Translations under genes and position numbers: made by a program
Assembly (NCBI GenBank): GCA_022779345.1
Contig: JALFTG010000004.1
Coordinates: forward strand, 1-40,235
DNA from: Oscillospiraceae bacterium
Lineage (GTDB): Bacteria; Bacillota; Clostridia; Oscillospirales; Oscillospiraceae
DNA length: 40,235 nt
Reading direction: 5' to 3'
The notes under the pieces: model-generated
Told to the model about the DNA's origin: nothing
The model's database searches: none
The model's input: only the letters and a program-made list of their open reading frames with translations
Part shown: positions 33,584 through 40,235 of the stretch, in pieces
Position numbering within the stretch: position 1 is the first letter of the stretch
How the letters are laid out: each line of letters begins with the position of its first letter

Positions 33584-34402
33584 TCAGACGCCGGATTGTT
33601 CTTCGCCGGTGGACACATTCAGGTAATAGGTCCGGGCATCCGTCTCAATCTCCCACACGGGCAGGAGCTTTCCGCCGGAGGCATCGCTGTACTGTAGCAC
33701 CGGGCGGATATCCCGGATCTCGCTGCACACATACCCGCTGCGGTTCACGATGCCTACAAACCGGGTCATCAGTGTGGACGCGTCCAGCACCGTCACGGTG
33801 GGATCCTCCCGCTGGATGTCCAGGGGCCGGGTGCCCTCCACCATGAGCAGGGCATTGGTGGAAAAGGTGAAGCGGATCTGGCAGTTGATCACCGGCGTAT
33901 CCTCATACAGCACGGTCATGACTACCACATCATCACCGCCCTGGTCCTGGGGCAGGGCGGCAGGCTCCGCCTCGATGCCCATTTTTTTCAGCACCGACCG
34001 GGCCGTGGTCAGAGGGTCCTGCTCCACAGGCACGGGCTGGGAATCAAACAGCAGCACAAATTCGCCGCTGCCCCGGAAATTGGCCTGGCCCTTCTCCCCG
34101 TAATAGTACATGATGTTGCCGCCCATATCCTTCACGGTGACGCTGCCCAGCACGCTGGACACCATGGTCTTTTCCCGCTCCAGGTCCCGGCTGACGGCAT
34201 AGCTCTGCAGTCCGTCCGTCTCCGGCAGTTCCCTCAGTGTCAGCATGATGCCGTTATTTTCCAGAATCGTGTGCACCGCCTCGTTGGCCGCCGCCCGGTT
34301 CCGGGATGCCTGGATTCCGTCCGTGGCCGCCAGCCCCGCCAGGAACAGGTTCACCACCACCAGAATACAGATGATCAGATTTTTGATCTTGGATGATTCC
34401 AT
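33584..34402 (-). CDS. walI: WalI/YycI-like two-component regulator protein
   Basis: A 272-residue bitopic protein. The N-terminus MESSKIKNLIICILVVVNLFLAGLA is a membrane anchor; the rest is outside, with a beta-rich repeat layout and a C-terminal block of PVWEIETDARTYYLNVSTGE. YycI binds the WalK sensor with YycH and adjusts its activity. Sequence conservation is low, and the call leans on topology, size and place after walH. TAGGAGAG precedes the ATG. Confidence 0.8.
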   Translation of the reverse strand: MESSKIKNLIICILVVVNLFLAGLAATDGIQASRNRAAANEAVHTILENNGIMLTLRELPETDGLQSYAVSRDLEREKTMVSSVLGSVTVKDMGGNIMYYYGEKGQANFRGSGEFVLLFDSQPVPVEQDPLTTARSVLKKMGIEAEPAALPQDQGGDDVVVMTVLYEDTPVINCQIRFTFSTNALLMVEGTRPLDIQREDPTVTVLDASTLMTRFVGIVNRSGYVCSEIRDIRPVLQYSDASGGKLLPVWEIETDARTYYLNVSTGEEQSGV

Positions 34403-34412
34403 ATGCTCTCTC

Positions 34413-35765
34413 CTACGGCAGCCGGCGGCTGAGCCATTCCACGGTCACGCTGTCGCCGTTGTCCCGGTAGACCCGGATGGGCTCACTGCCCCCTGTCGCC
34501 GCCACCAGGGCCGCCGCCTGCACCCCGGGCAGGGGTGTCTGGGTCTCGCCGGTAAGGTGATACTGGCGCAGACGGACGGTTGCCTGGAGAATCTGGTCCC
34601 GGCTCACCACATAGTCCGCCGCATTTCCGGTGCTCAGACAGATTTGCATTCCATCGAGATAATAGCCAAAGCTGACGGTATAGGTTTCCGACGGCGCGTC
34701 ATATTCCGCCCGGACCAGGCGGATTCCCGCGTCGCCCAGACCGTCCATGAGCTTCAGCGTGGTCTGATACAGCGCGTCCACCACATCCGGGAGACTGTCC
34801 CGGCCGTTCCACACCCGCAGCGGCGTCTCCTGAGCTGCACCCCGTTCAAAGGAGATGACTCCGTCCGCCCCCAGTCGCAGGGTATTGTCCCCGTCCAGAT
34901 ATACCCGGCCGCCGTCGGACTCGGGATAGTTCGTGGCAGTGATATGGTTCATGCCGAACAGCTGCATGATCTCCTCCGCGCTGCCGGGGGTGCCGGGATT
35001 GGACACGGACAGGGACCGAACTTCCTGGGTGTCAGGCACGATCAGCACATCCCCGTCCAGGGCGCTGTACGCTTCATTTTCAAAAGCAAACACTGCACCG
35101 TTGGACGGATAGGCATCCATCCGGCTCTCCAGGGTGCTCTTTGCCAGGGCAGTGGTGCACCGGTAGGCCTGGCCGGTGGCAGCGGAGATGTAATACAGGC
35201 GCACACCGTTGTCCTGAACAGACAGGAAAAACCGCCGGGCACTGTGGCCCGCCGCCGTGCCGGGCACACTGGTTCCCTGCCAGGCGGCAATGCAAAGCAG
35301 GCTCTGGTCCTGCACATAGTCGAAAAATACACCGGTGCCGGACAGTGCCGTCTCCCATTGTGTCCGGTTCACAGCCTCCGGCGTACCCGCCGAGCCCAGG
35401 GCTTCCCCCAGGCAGGTGGCAAACCGGTCATACATCGTATCCGTCTCATTGCTGAATGCGGCGCCGTACCGGGTTCCTGTCTCCGGGGAAACCGCAATGA
35501 CAGAAGGTCGGGCAGTTTCCTGATAGTCTCCCTTGCCCGTACTGACACTGCTGTTTCCGGAGGCAGAAATAAACCTGTCCCGCAGGGCCTCCAGCGGCTC
35601 CGTGCCGCCGAACAGTCCGGTCTTTCCAGCCAGGACTACCGCGGACAGGCACAGCACCACGATCAGCGCCGTTTTGCCGTGATCAATCACTGCTGTCCGG
35701 TGCGCTCTCACCCAGGATGTCAGGCGGCCCAGGGTGGCACGGGCCTGTACAAGCAGTTTATTCAT
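34413..35765 (-). CDS. walH: WalH/YycH-like two-component regulator protein
   Basis: A 450-residue bitopic protein. A helix near 30-50 (TALIVVLCLSAVVLAGKTGLF) anchors a large outer part. It lies between walK and walI and matches YycH in size, topology and position. The track start at 35954 is a read-through of walK; the ATG at 35765 overlaps the walK end by 8 bp. It lacks obvious motifs, so the call is contextual. Confidence 0.8.
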   Translation of the reverse strand: MNKLLVQARATLGRLTSWVRAHRTAVIDHGKTALIVVLCLSAVVLAGKTGLFGGTEPLEALRDRFISASGNSSVSTGKGDYQETARPSVIAVSPETGTRYGAAFSNETDTMYDRFATCLGEALGSAGTPEAVNRTQWETALSGTGVFFDYVQDQSLLCIAAWQGTSVPGTAAGHSARRFFLSVQDNGVRLYYISAATGQAYRCTTALAKSTLESRMDAYPSNGAVFAFENEAYSALDGDVLIVPDTQEVRSLSVSNPGTPGSAEEIMQLFGMNHITATNYPESDGGRVYLDGDNTLRLGADGVISFERGAAQETPLRVWNGRDSLPDVVDALYQTTLKLMDGLGDAGIRLVRAEYDAPSETYTVSFGYYLDGMQICLSTGNAADYVVSRDQILQATVRLRQYHLTGETQTPLPGVQAAALVAATGGSEPIRVYRDNGDSVTVEWLSRRLP

Positions 35766-37200
35766 GGGCCGGGCCCTCCACGGGCAGACGCACGGTGATG
35801 GCCGTACCCCGGCCTTCTTTGCTCTCGATCTCCAGCGTGCCCCCGTGACGGGAGACGATCTCGCTGGCGATGGACAGCCCGAGGCCCGTGCCGCCGGACT
35901 CCCGGCTGCGGGCCTTGTCCACCCGGTAGAACCGGTCGAACACCCGGCCCACATCCTGCTGGGGGATGCCGATGCCGTTGTCCCGGACAGTGCACCAGAC
36001 CTGGCCGTCCTTTGCCCCGGCGGTCATTTTCACCCGGCCGCCGTCCCGGGTATATTTGATGGCGTTGGACACCATATTGATCAGCACCTGCTCGATCCGT
36101 CCCCGGTCGCCCACGATGTCGGGTATGGGGGTGCGGAATTCCAGGGTGAACTCATGGGAGTGCTTCTGGGCCTCCATGCGCATGGCACTGTACACATCCC
36201 GGACGGATTTCTCGAAACTGAAGGTGGTGAACGAGAACTCGATGCTGCCCGCATCGAACCGGGACAGGGTCAGCAGGTCCTGGACAATCTTGCTCATCCG
36301 GTCGGACTCGTTCAGGATGACGCCCAGGAATTTCTGCCGCATCTCCGGGTCCATGTCCGGGTCCTCCAGCAGCGTCTCGGAATAGCTCTTCACACTGGTG
36401 ATGGGGGTGCGCAGCTCGTGGGACACATTGGCCACGAATTCCCGGCGCATCTGCTCGGATTTTTTCAGGTCGTTCAGGGTGTCCTCCAGGGTGTCGGCCA
36501 TGTTGTTGAAGGTATTGGACAGCACACCGATCTCGTCCTGGGCGGAATTTTCCAGCTTGTGGTCGAAGTCCCCGCTGGCCACCCGCTCGGCGGCCCTTGT
36601 CAGCTCCTGAATGGGGGTCACCAGGGTTTTGGCCAGGAGCAGACTCATGAGCACGGAGATCATCAGACCCACGCCCATGGCCTCCAGAATGATGCTGGAC
36701 AAATCCCGGCCCAGACTCTGGACAGTAGCCTTGTTGTCGATGATATAGACAATGTACCGTCCGCCCGCGCCGGACAGGGGGATGGCCACATCCATATAGT
36801 CCGCCGAGGCATCGCTGGCATAGCCGGAGATGCCGGTCATGGCGGTGAGGATGTTGGCAGTGTTCCGGATGCCCCCGGCGGGATTGTTGCTGCCGGTGAT
36901 GTATTCCCCGGTCATGCCGTCCAGCACATAGTAGTTCCGGGTGCCGGAGTCAATGCCCAGGTGGCCGGAATAGGCCTTCAGGATGTCCGCAATGGCTCCG
37001 GCGGCATTGTCGGAATCCGCCGCGCTGCGCAGATCCTCCGCCAGCTCGGCGGAGGAGAACACCGACTGCATTTCCTCATAAAACGCGCTCAGATAGAAGC
37101 TGCGCACGCCATGGAGCAGGAACGCGCCCACCACAGCCATGAACGACACGATCAGCGTCATGATGATCAGAACCAGTTTGGTATAGAGACTGCGTGCCAT
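35758..37200 (-). CDS. walK: WalK-type sensor histidine kinase
   Basis: A 480-residue kinase of the wall-stress two-component system. Two transmembrane helices (about 8-30 and 172-192) frame an outer sensor domain of about 140 residues. A HAMP linker (190-243) is followed directly by the HisKA dimer with phosphoaccepting H261 in NVSHELRTP, then the ATP domain with N-box NMVSNAIKYT, DNGIGIP and GGTGLGLSIA. Bacillus WalK has a PAS domain between HAMP and HisKA; none fits here. It phosphorylates WalR. walR ends 15 bp upstream. Confidence 0.93.
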   Translation of the reverse strand: MARSLYTKLVLIIMTLIVSFMAVVGAFLLHGVRSFYLSAFYEEMQSVFSSAELAEDLRSAADSDNAAGAIADILKAYSGHLGIDSGTRNYYVLDGMTGEYITGSNNPAGGIRNTANILTAMTGISGYASDASADYMDVAIPLSGAGGRYIVYIIDNKATVQSLGRDLSSIILEAMGVGLMISVLMSLLLAKTLVTPIQELTRAAERVASGDFDHKLENSAQDEIGVLSNTFNNMADTLEDTLNDLKKSEQMRREFVANVSHELRTPITSVKSYSETLLEDPDMDPEMRQKFLGVILNESDRMSKIVQDLLTLSRFDAGSIEFSFTTFSFEKSVRDVYSAMRMEAQKHSHEFTLEFRTPIPDIVGDRGRIEQVLINMVSNAIKYTRDGGRVKMTAGAKDGQVWCTVRDNGIGIPQQDVGRVFDRFYRVDKARSRESGGTGLGLSIASEIVSRHGGTLEIESKEGRGTAITVRLPVEGPAHE

Positions 37201-37215
37201 AGTGCATCAGCTTCC

Positions 37216-37920
37216 TTAATCCGCGAAATAGTAGCCCGCGCCCCGGCGGGTCATGATATACTCCGGCTCCGCCGGGTTTTTCTCCAGCTTTTCCCGGAAC
37301 CGGCGCATGGCCACATCCACCGTACGCATCTCGTCCTTGCTGAAATAGTCATACTGCCACACCCGCTGCATCAGCTCCTCCCGGGAAAAGACCTTGCCTG
37401 GTTCTGCGGCCATGAGCTGGAGGATGTTGTACTCCCGCTCGGTCAGCTCGATCTCCTTCCCGTCCCGGTACACCGTGTGCCGGTCGGTGTCGATGGTCAG
37501 GTCCCGCACATGGATGGTGTTGTCGTTCTTCTCCTCCTGTACGGCCATGGGCACGGACACCCGGCGGATGTTGGCCTTCACCCGGGCCAGCAGTTCCCGG
37601 ATGGAAAAGGGCTTGGTGATATAGTCGTCCGCACCGGTCTCCAGGCCGAACACCTTGTCCGTCTCATCCTCCCGGGCGGTGAGCATGATGATGGGCACAT
37701 TGTTCCCCTCATCCCGCAGGGCTTTGCACACCTCAAACCCGTCCATACAGGGCAGCATGATGTCCAGCAGGATGATGTCCGGGTCCTGCTTCCGGGCCAG
37801 GTCCAGGGCCTGCTTCCCGTCATAGGCCTCCAGGGCCTCAAAGCCGTTTTTTTCCAGATTGTATTTCAGAATGTCGACGATGGCTTTTTCATCGTCCACG
37901 ATCAGCACTTTCTTAGCCAT
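37216..37920 (-). CDS. walR: WalR-type response regulator
   Basis: A 234-residue OmpR/PhoB family transcription factor. The receiver domain has acidic residues in VDDE (9-12), the phosphoacceptor D53 in LLDIMLP, T in MLTARED, and K in TKPF. The winged helix holds LTEREYNILQLMA and RTVDVAMRRFREKLE. WalR controls wall hydrolases in Firmicutes. TGGAGG precedes the ATG, which overlaps the Nudix gene by 8 bp. Confidence 0.94.
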   Translation of the reverse strand: MAKKVLIVDDEKAIVDILKYNLEKNGFEALEAYDGKQALDLARKQDPDIILLDIMLPCMDGFEVCKALRDEGNNVPIIMLTAREDETDKVFGLETGADDYITKPFSIRELLARVKANIRRVSVPMAVQEEKNDNTIHVRDLTIDTDRHTVYRDGKEIELTEREYNILQLMAAEPGKVFSREELMQRVWQYDYFSKDEMRTVDVAMRRFREKLEKNPAEPEYIMTRRGAGYYFAD

Positions 37921-38458
37921 TGCGTTCCTCCAGCACTCTCGCGGCCTTCAGCACGGCGATGTTGGTCTTGCCGTCCTCCAGTTCGCCCCGCATACACTGC
38001 TCCACCAGTTCTTTCAGCGGATGGCGCTCCACATTCAGATATTCTCCCGCGTCCGGATGTGCTTCATGCTGGTGCAGGCCCAGGGCCAGATAGATGTGCA
38101 GCACCTCCGTGCAGTATCCGGGAGACGCCAGACTGGCGCCCAGGTCGATCAGCTCATCGCACACAAGACCCGTCTCCTCGCTCAGCTCCCGCAGCGCCGC
38201 AGAGCGGGGCTCCTCCCCCGGCTCCAGTTTGCCCGCCGGGGCCTCCAGCAACATCCGGCCGAAGGGATAGCGGAACTGGCGCACCAGATAGGCCATGCCG
38301 TTTTCATCCACGGGCAGCACCGTCACCCCGCCGGGGTGATGGACCACCTCCCGCTTCACCCGCTCCCCGGTATGCAGCGCCGCATTGTCCAGCGTGACCT
38401 CCACGATCACGCCCTTATATTTTGTCTCTCCGTCAATTTTCGTCTCGTAATACTCCAT
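37913..38458 (-). CDS. nudF: Nudix hydrolase, ADP-ribose pyrophosphatase type
   Basis: A 181-residue Nudix protein. The full Nudix box GKLEPGEEPRSAALRELSEET starts at G76 and holds all fixed residues (E82, R90, E91, E94, E95, G97). RQFRYPFGRMLLEAPAGK upstream and ASPGYCTEVLHIYLA downstream are typical of ADP-ribose/NDP-sugar pyrophosphatases (NudF). The start is the ATG at 38458 with GGAGG; the track start at 38527 runs into the repeat. It is the first gene of the wal transcript. Confidence 0.92.
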   Translation of the reverse strand: MEYYETKIDGETKYKGVIVEVTLDNAALHTGERVKREVVHHPGGVTVLPVDENGMAYLVRQFRYPFGRMLLEAPAGKLEPGEEPRSAALRELSEETGLVCDELIDLGASLASPGYCTEVLHIYLALGLHQHEAHPDAGEYLNVERHPLKELVEQCMRGELEDGKTNIAVLKAARVLEERNG

Positions 38459-38494
38459 GTTTCCTCCACAAAATATTGCCAAGCCCTCACCCGG

Positions 38495-38650
38495 CTTCGC
38501 AGAATTCGCATCCGCAGATGCGAACAAATCTCAATCCGTTTTTCGCGCAGCTCCGCCGCGTGAAAAACACTTCTCGCGGAGGGAGTGAGCCCCAACGGGG
38601 CGCGCGAGCGAAGCGCAGCCCCTCATTTCAAAGGTCTTTGACCTTTGAAA
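38495..38650. repeat. dispersed three-hairpin intergenic element, copy C
   Basis: About 156 bp between the Nudix gene and the mecA-like gene. Hairpin 1 is TTCGCATC / GATGCGAA (38505-38524). Hairpin 2 is 38538-38568 (14-nt arms, GTTTTTC to GAAAAAC). A small GCCCC / GGGGC stem lies at 38589-38601, then GCGAGCGAAGCG, then hairpin 3, TTTCAAAGGTC / GACCTTTGAAA (38626-38650). The layout is the same as copy B. Confidence 0.85.
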
Positions 38651-38667
38651 CGAATTGATTATATCAT
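38638..38667 (+). promoter_or_regulatory. candidate promoter of the mecA-like gene
   Basis: TTGACC (38638-38643), 18 bp, TATCAT (38662-38667). The -35 lies within hairpin 3 of element C, so the repeat appears to supply part of the promoter. The leader would be about 80 nt. Confidence 0.45.
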
Positions 38668-38753
38668 ACTTTTTCCCGCTTTTCCATATATTTTGCATGG
38701 AAAGCCCCGGATGGACAGCGTATCATGGGGGCAAAAGGCTTTGGAGGTGCGAA

Positions 38754-39242
38754 ATGTCCACAAACAGTATCACGGAATGCGCGGTGGCGATCTATCTGGA
38801 GGGCGCGGACCTGCGGGAACTGGGGCTGCATGTGCCCGTGTCCACGGCGGACGCACGGACCCTGATTGTCAATGCCATGCGCACCAGCGGGCGGCAACCC
38901 TGGGGCCAGATGGAGGTGGAGATGTTTACATACGACGATTCCGTCCTGCTGCTGGCCCGGCCGTCGGACCGGGCGGCGACCTGCTTCCGGTTCGATGACC
39001 TGGAGGATCTGATCGCCGGGGCCGCCTGTCTGCCCGAGGACACCCAGTCCACACTGATCTGGCTGAACGGGAACTATTACCTGTTTCTGGGCGTCCAGGA
39101 AGTGGGACACACCGGGGCGCTGTATGAGTTCGGCCATCCATACCGGTGCTCTGCCGGACAGGCGGCCCATATGGCCGAGCACGGGAAGGTGCTCATGGCA
39201 AACCGGGCGGCGTTTCTGCTGAACCGGTATTTTCACAAATAA
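38754..39242 (+). CDS. MecA-like adaptor protein
   Basis: A 162-residue protein. The C-terminal half follows the MecA/YpbH pattern: CFRFDDLEDLIAGA, then LIWLNGNYYLFL, then LYEFGHPYRC, and AEHGKVLMANRAAFLLNRYF. The N-terminal part has AIYLEGADLRELGL, which fits the MecA substrate-binding start. MecA proteins hand substrates to ClpC for degradation. This one is shorter than Bacillus MecA and lacks a long acidic linker. The ATG at 38754 has TTGGAGGTG; the track start at 38655 has no ribosome site. Confidence 0.75.
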   Translation: MSTNSITECAVAIYLEGADLRELGLHVPVSTADARTLIVNAMRTSGRQPWGQMEVEMFTYDDSVLLLARPSDRAATCFRFDDLEDLIAGAACLPEDTQSTLIWLNGNYYLFLGVQEVGHTGALYEFGHPYRCSAGQAAHMAEHGKVLMANRAAFLLNRYFHK

Positions 39243-39257
39243 ATTCACAAATTGTTC

Positions 39258-39286
39258 TTTTAAGGGGTTGACAGGTGTGTTATAAT
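39258..39286 (+). promoter_or_regulatory. candidate promoter of smpB
   Basis: A perfect TATAAT (39281-39286) is 17 bp after a poor -35 (TTTTAA). A perfect TTGACA (39268-39273) is also present, but only 7 bp from the -10, so it cannot pair with it. Confidence 0.4.
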
Positions 39287-39346
39287 ACTCCTGCGCCGGT
39301 TGGTAGTCTCTTCCATCCGGCAGACCGTGAGAAGGAGGTGCGCTGT

Positions 39347-39811
39347 TTGTCACCCAGAGCAAAGGGAAAGAAGGAGATCGCGTCCAACCGCAAAGCCTTC
39401 CATGATTACTTCATTCTGGACCGGTACGAGGCCGGCATCGAGCTGAAGGGCACGGAGGTCAAGTCTATCCGGGCCGGAAAGCTGAATCTGAAGGATTCCT
39501 TCTGCACGGTGAAAAACGGCGAGCTGATCCTCCACGGAATGCATGTCTCCCCCTATGACCACGGCAACCGGTTCAATCCTGATCCGGTGCGCCCCCGCCG
39601 CCTGCTCATGCACAAGCGGGAGATTCTGAAGCTGGGTCAGTCCGTCCAGCAGGACGGCAACGCCCTCATTCCCCTGTCCCTGTATTTCAAGGACGGCCGG
39701 GTGAAGGTGGAGGTGGGACTGTGCAAAGGCAAAAAGCTCTACGACAAGCGGGAATCCGAGGCGGAGCGCCAGGCCAAACGCGACATCGACCGGGCTTTGA
39801 AACAGCACTGA
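39347..39811 (+). CDS. smpB: SmpB, tmRNA-binding protein
   Basis: A 154-residue trans-translation factor that brings tmRNA to stalled ribosomes. NRKAFHDYFILDRYEAGIELKGTEVKSIRAGK is the family start and CKGKKLYDKRESEAERQAKRDIDRALK the C-terminal tail that enters the mRNA channel. The start is a TTG at 39347 (MSPRAKGKK), six bases after AAGGAGGTG; the GTG at 39338 overlaps that site and the track start at 39275 lies in the promoter. The ssrA gene itself is not in the window. Confidence 0.96.
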   Translation: MSPRAKGKKEIASNRKAFHDYFILDRYEAGIELKGTEVKSIRAGKLNLKDSFCTVKNGELILHGMHVSPYDHGNRFNPDPVRPRRLLMHKREILKLGQSVQQDGNALIPLSLYFKDGRVKVEVGLCKGKKLYDKRESEAERQAKRDIDRALKQH

Positions 39812-39842
39812 TCCGTATACAAAAGATAAAGGAGAAACAGAT

Positions 39843-40235
39843 ATGTCCAATCCCATCGTAACGATCGAGATGGAAAACGGCGGCGTCATCAAGGCCGAGC
39901 TTTATCCTGAGATCGCTCCCAACACCGTGAATAACTTCATCTCCCTGGTGAACAAGGGCTTTTATGACGGCGTGATCTTCCACCGCGTCATCCCCGGCTT
40001 CATGATCCAGGGCGGCGACCCTCTCGGCCGCGGCACCGGCGGTCCCGGTTACTGCATCAGAGGTGAGTTCTCCGCCAACGGCTTCAAGAACGATCTGAAG
40101 CACTCCGCCGGCGTGCTGTCCATGGCCCGGACCATGGCCCCCAACTCCGCCGGCAGCCAGTTCTTCATCATGCATGAGGATGCTCCCCACCTGGACGGCC
40201 AGTATGCCGCCTTCGGCAAGGTCTTTGAGGGCATG
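39843..40235 (+). CDS. cyclophilin-type peptidyl-prolyl isomerase (3' end outside window)
   Basis: It is open from the ATG at 39843 (AAAGGAG upstream) to the window edge, 131 codons, so it is not in the ORF track. GVIFHRVIPGFMIQGGDP and MAPNSAGSQFFI are the cyclophilin active site and substrate groove, with the catalytic Arg in FHRV. There is no signal peptide, so it is cytoplasmic. It follows smpB by 31 bp and is probably cotranscribed. Confidence 0.95.
   Translation, partial: MSNPIVTIEMENGGVIKAELYPEIAPNTVNNFISLVNKGFYDGVIFHRVIPGFMIQGGDPLGRGTGGPGYCIRGEFSANGFKNDLKHSAGVLSMARTMAPNSAGSQFFIMHEDAPHLDGQYAAFGKVFEGM

Noticed and set aside
34413-35954. 513-residue version of WalH
   Set aside because: The extra N-terminus overlaps the walK catalytic domain in another frame. 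The ATG at 35765 gives the expected short cytoplasmic start and anchor helix.
39268-39286. TTGACA and TATAAT as one smpB promoter
   Set aside because: Both hexamers are perfect, but only 7 bp separate them, which sigma-A cannot use.
39243-39346. tmRNA (ssrA) next to smpB
   Set aside because: I looked for a tRNA-like acceptor end and tag reading frame. The gap is too short and shows neither.

Overview
The window is 40 kb of a GC-rich, low-intergenic Firmicutes chromosome. The gene content points to a spore-forming clostridium of the Oscillospiraceae type: a clostridial dcw order, DAP-type MurE, the sporulation genes yqfC/yqfD with the yqfCD-phoH-ybeY-era-yqzL-recO chain, a YlbJ-like membrane protein, and a WalRK operon. 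The genus is inference only. Almost everything is on the minus strand. The exceptions are the tspO end, the VOC gene, the ylbJ-like gene, mecA-like, smpB and the cyclophilin. No rRNA, tRNA, CRISPR array, IS element or prophage was seen.

Region by region. Positions 1-1.4 kb hold accessory metabolism (TspO end, VOC enzyme, SDR). Positions 1.5-14.4 kb hold the cell division and wall (dcw) cluster. In transcription order it reads mraZ-rsmH-ftsL-PBP-murE-mraY-ftsW-murG-murA-ftsQ, then a terminator, then ftsZ with its own promoter. A strong promoter with in-phase MraZ-box-like repeats precedes mraZ. Positions 14.5-18.3 kb hold uvrC-rsmD-coaD and a coiled-coil gene, closed by tandem terminators, with ptsH (HPr) upstream under its own promoter. 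Positions 18.4-25.8 kb hold one long minus-strand operon: yqfC-yqfD-phoH-ybeY-era-yqzL-recO-mutS2. It includes a 34-codon yqzL that the ORF track missed. Diverging from it is a YlbJ-like gene.

Positions 26.8-38.5 kb hold a minus-strand series. It starts with nudF-walR-walK-walH-walI, then murA(2)-walJ-rlmH behind an internal promoter, then a DUF2007-like gene, a phosphohexomutase, two short chromate-transporter genes and an unknown secreted or anchored protein. The last stretch holds mecA-like, smpB and a truncated cyclophilin on the plus strand.

The most interesting signal is not a gene. It is a dispersed intergenic element present three times (562-617, shortened; 30706-30862; 38495-38650). 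The two full copies are about 156 bp with three hairpins whose arms differ in sequence but stay complementary, so the structure is conserved through compensatory change. Other points of note are a perfect 12-bp tandem repeat in front of ftsZ, mutually exclusive hairpins in the leader of the second murA, and a terminator for one gene buried in the coding end of its convergent neighbour.
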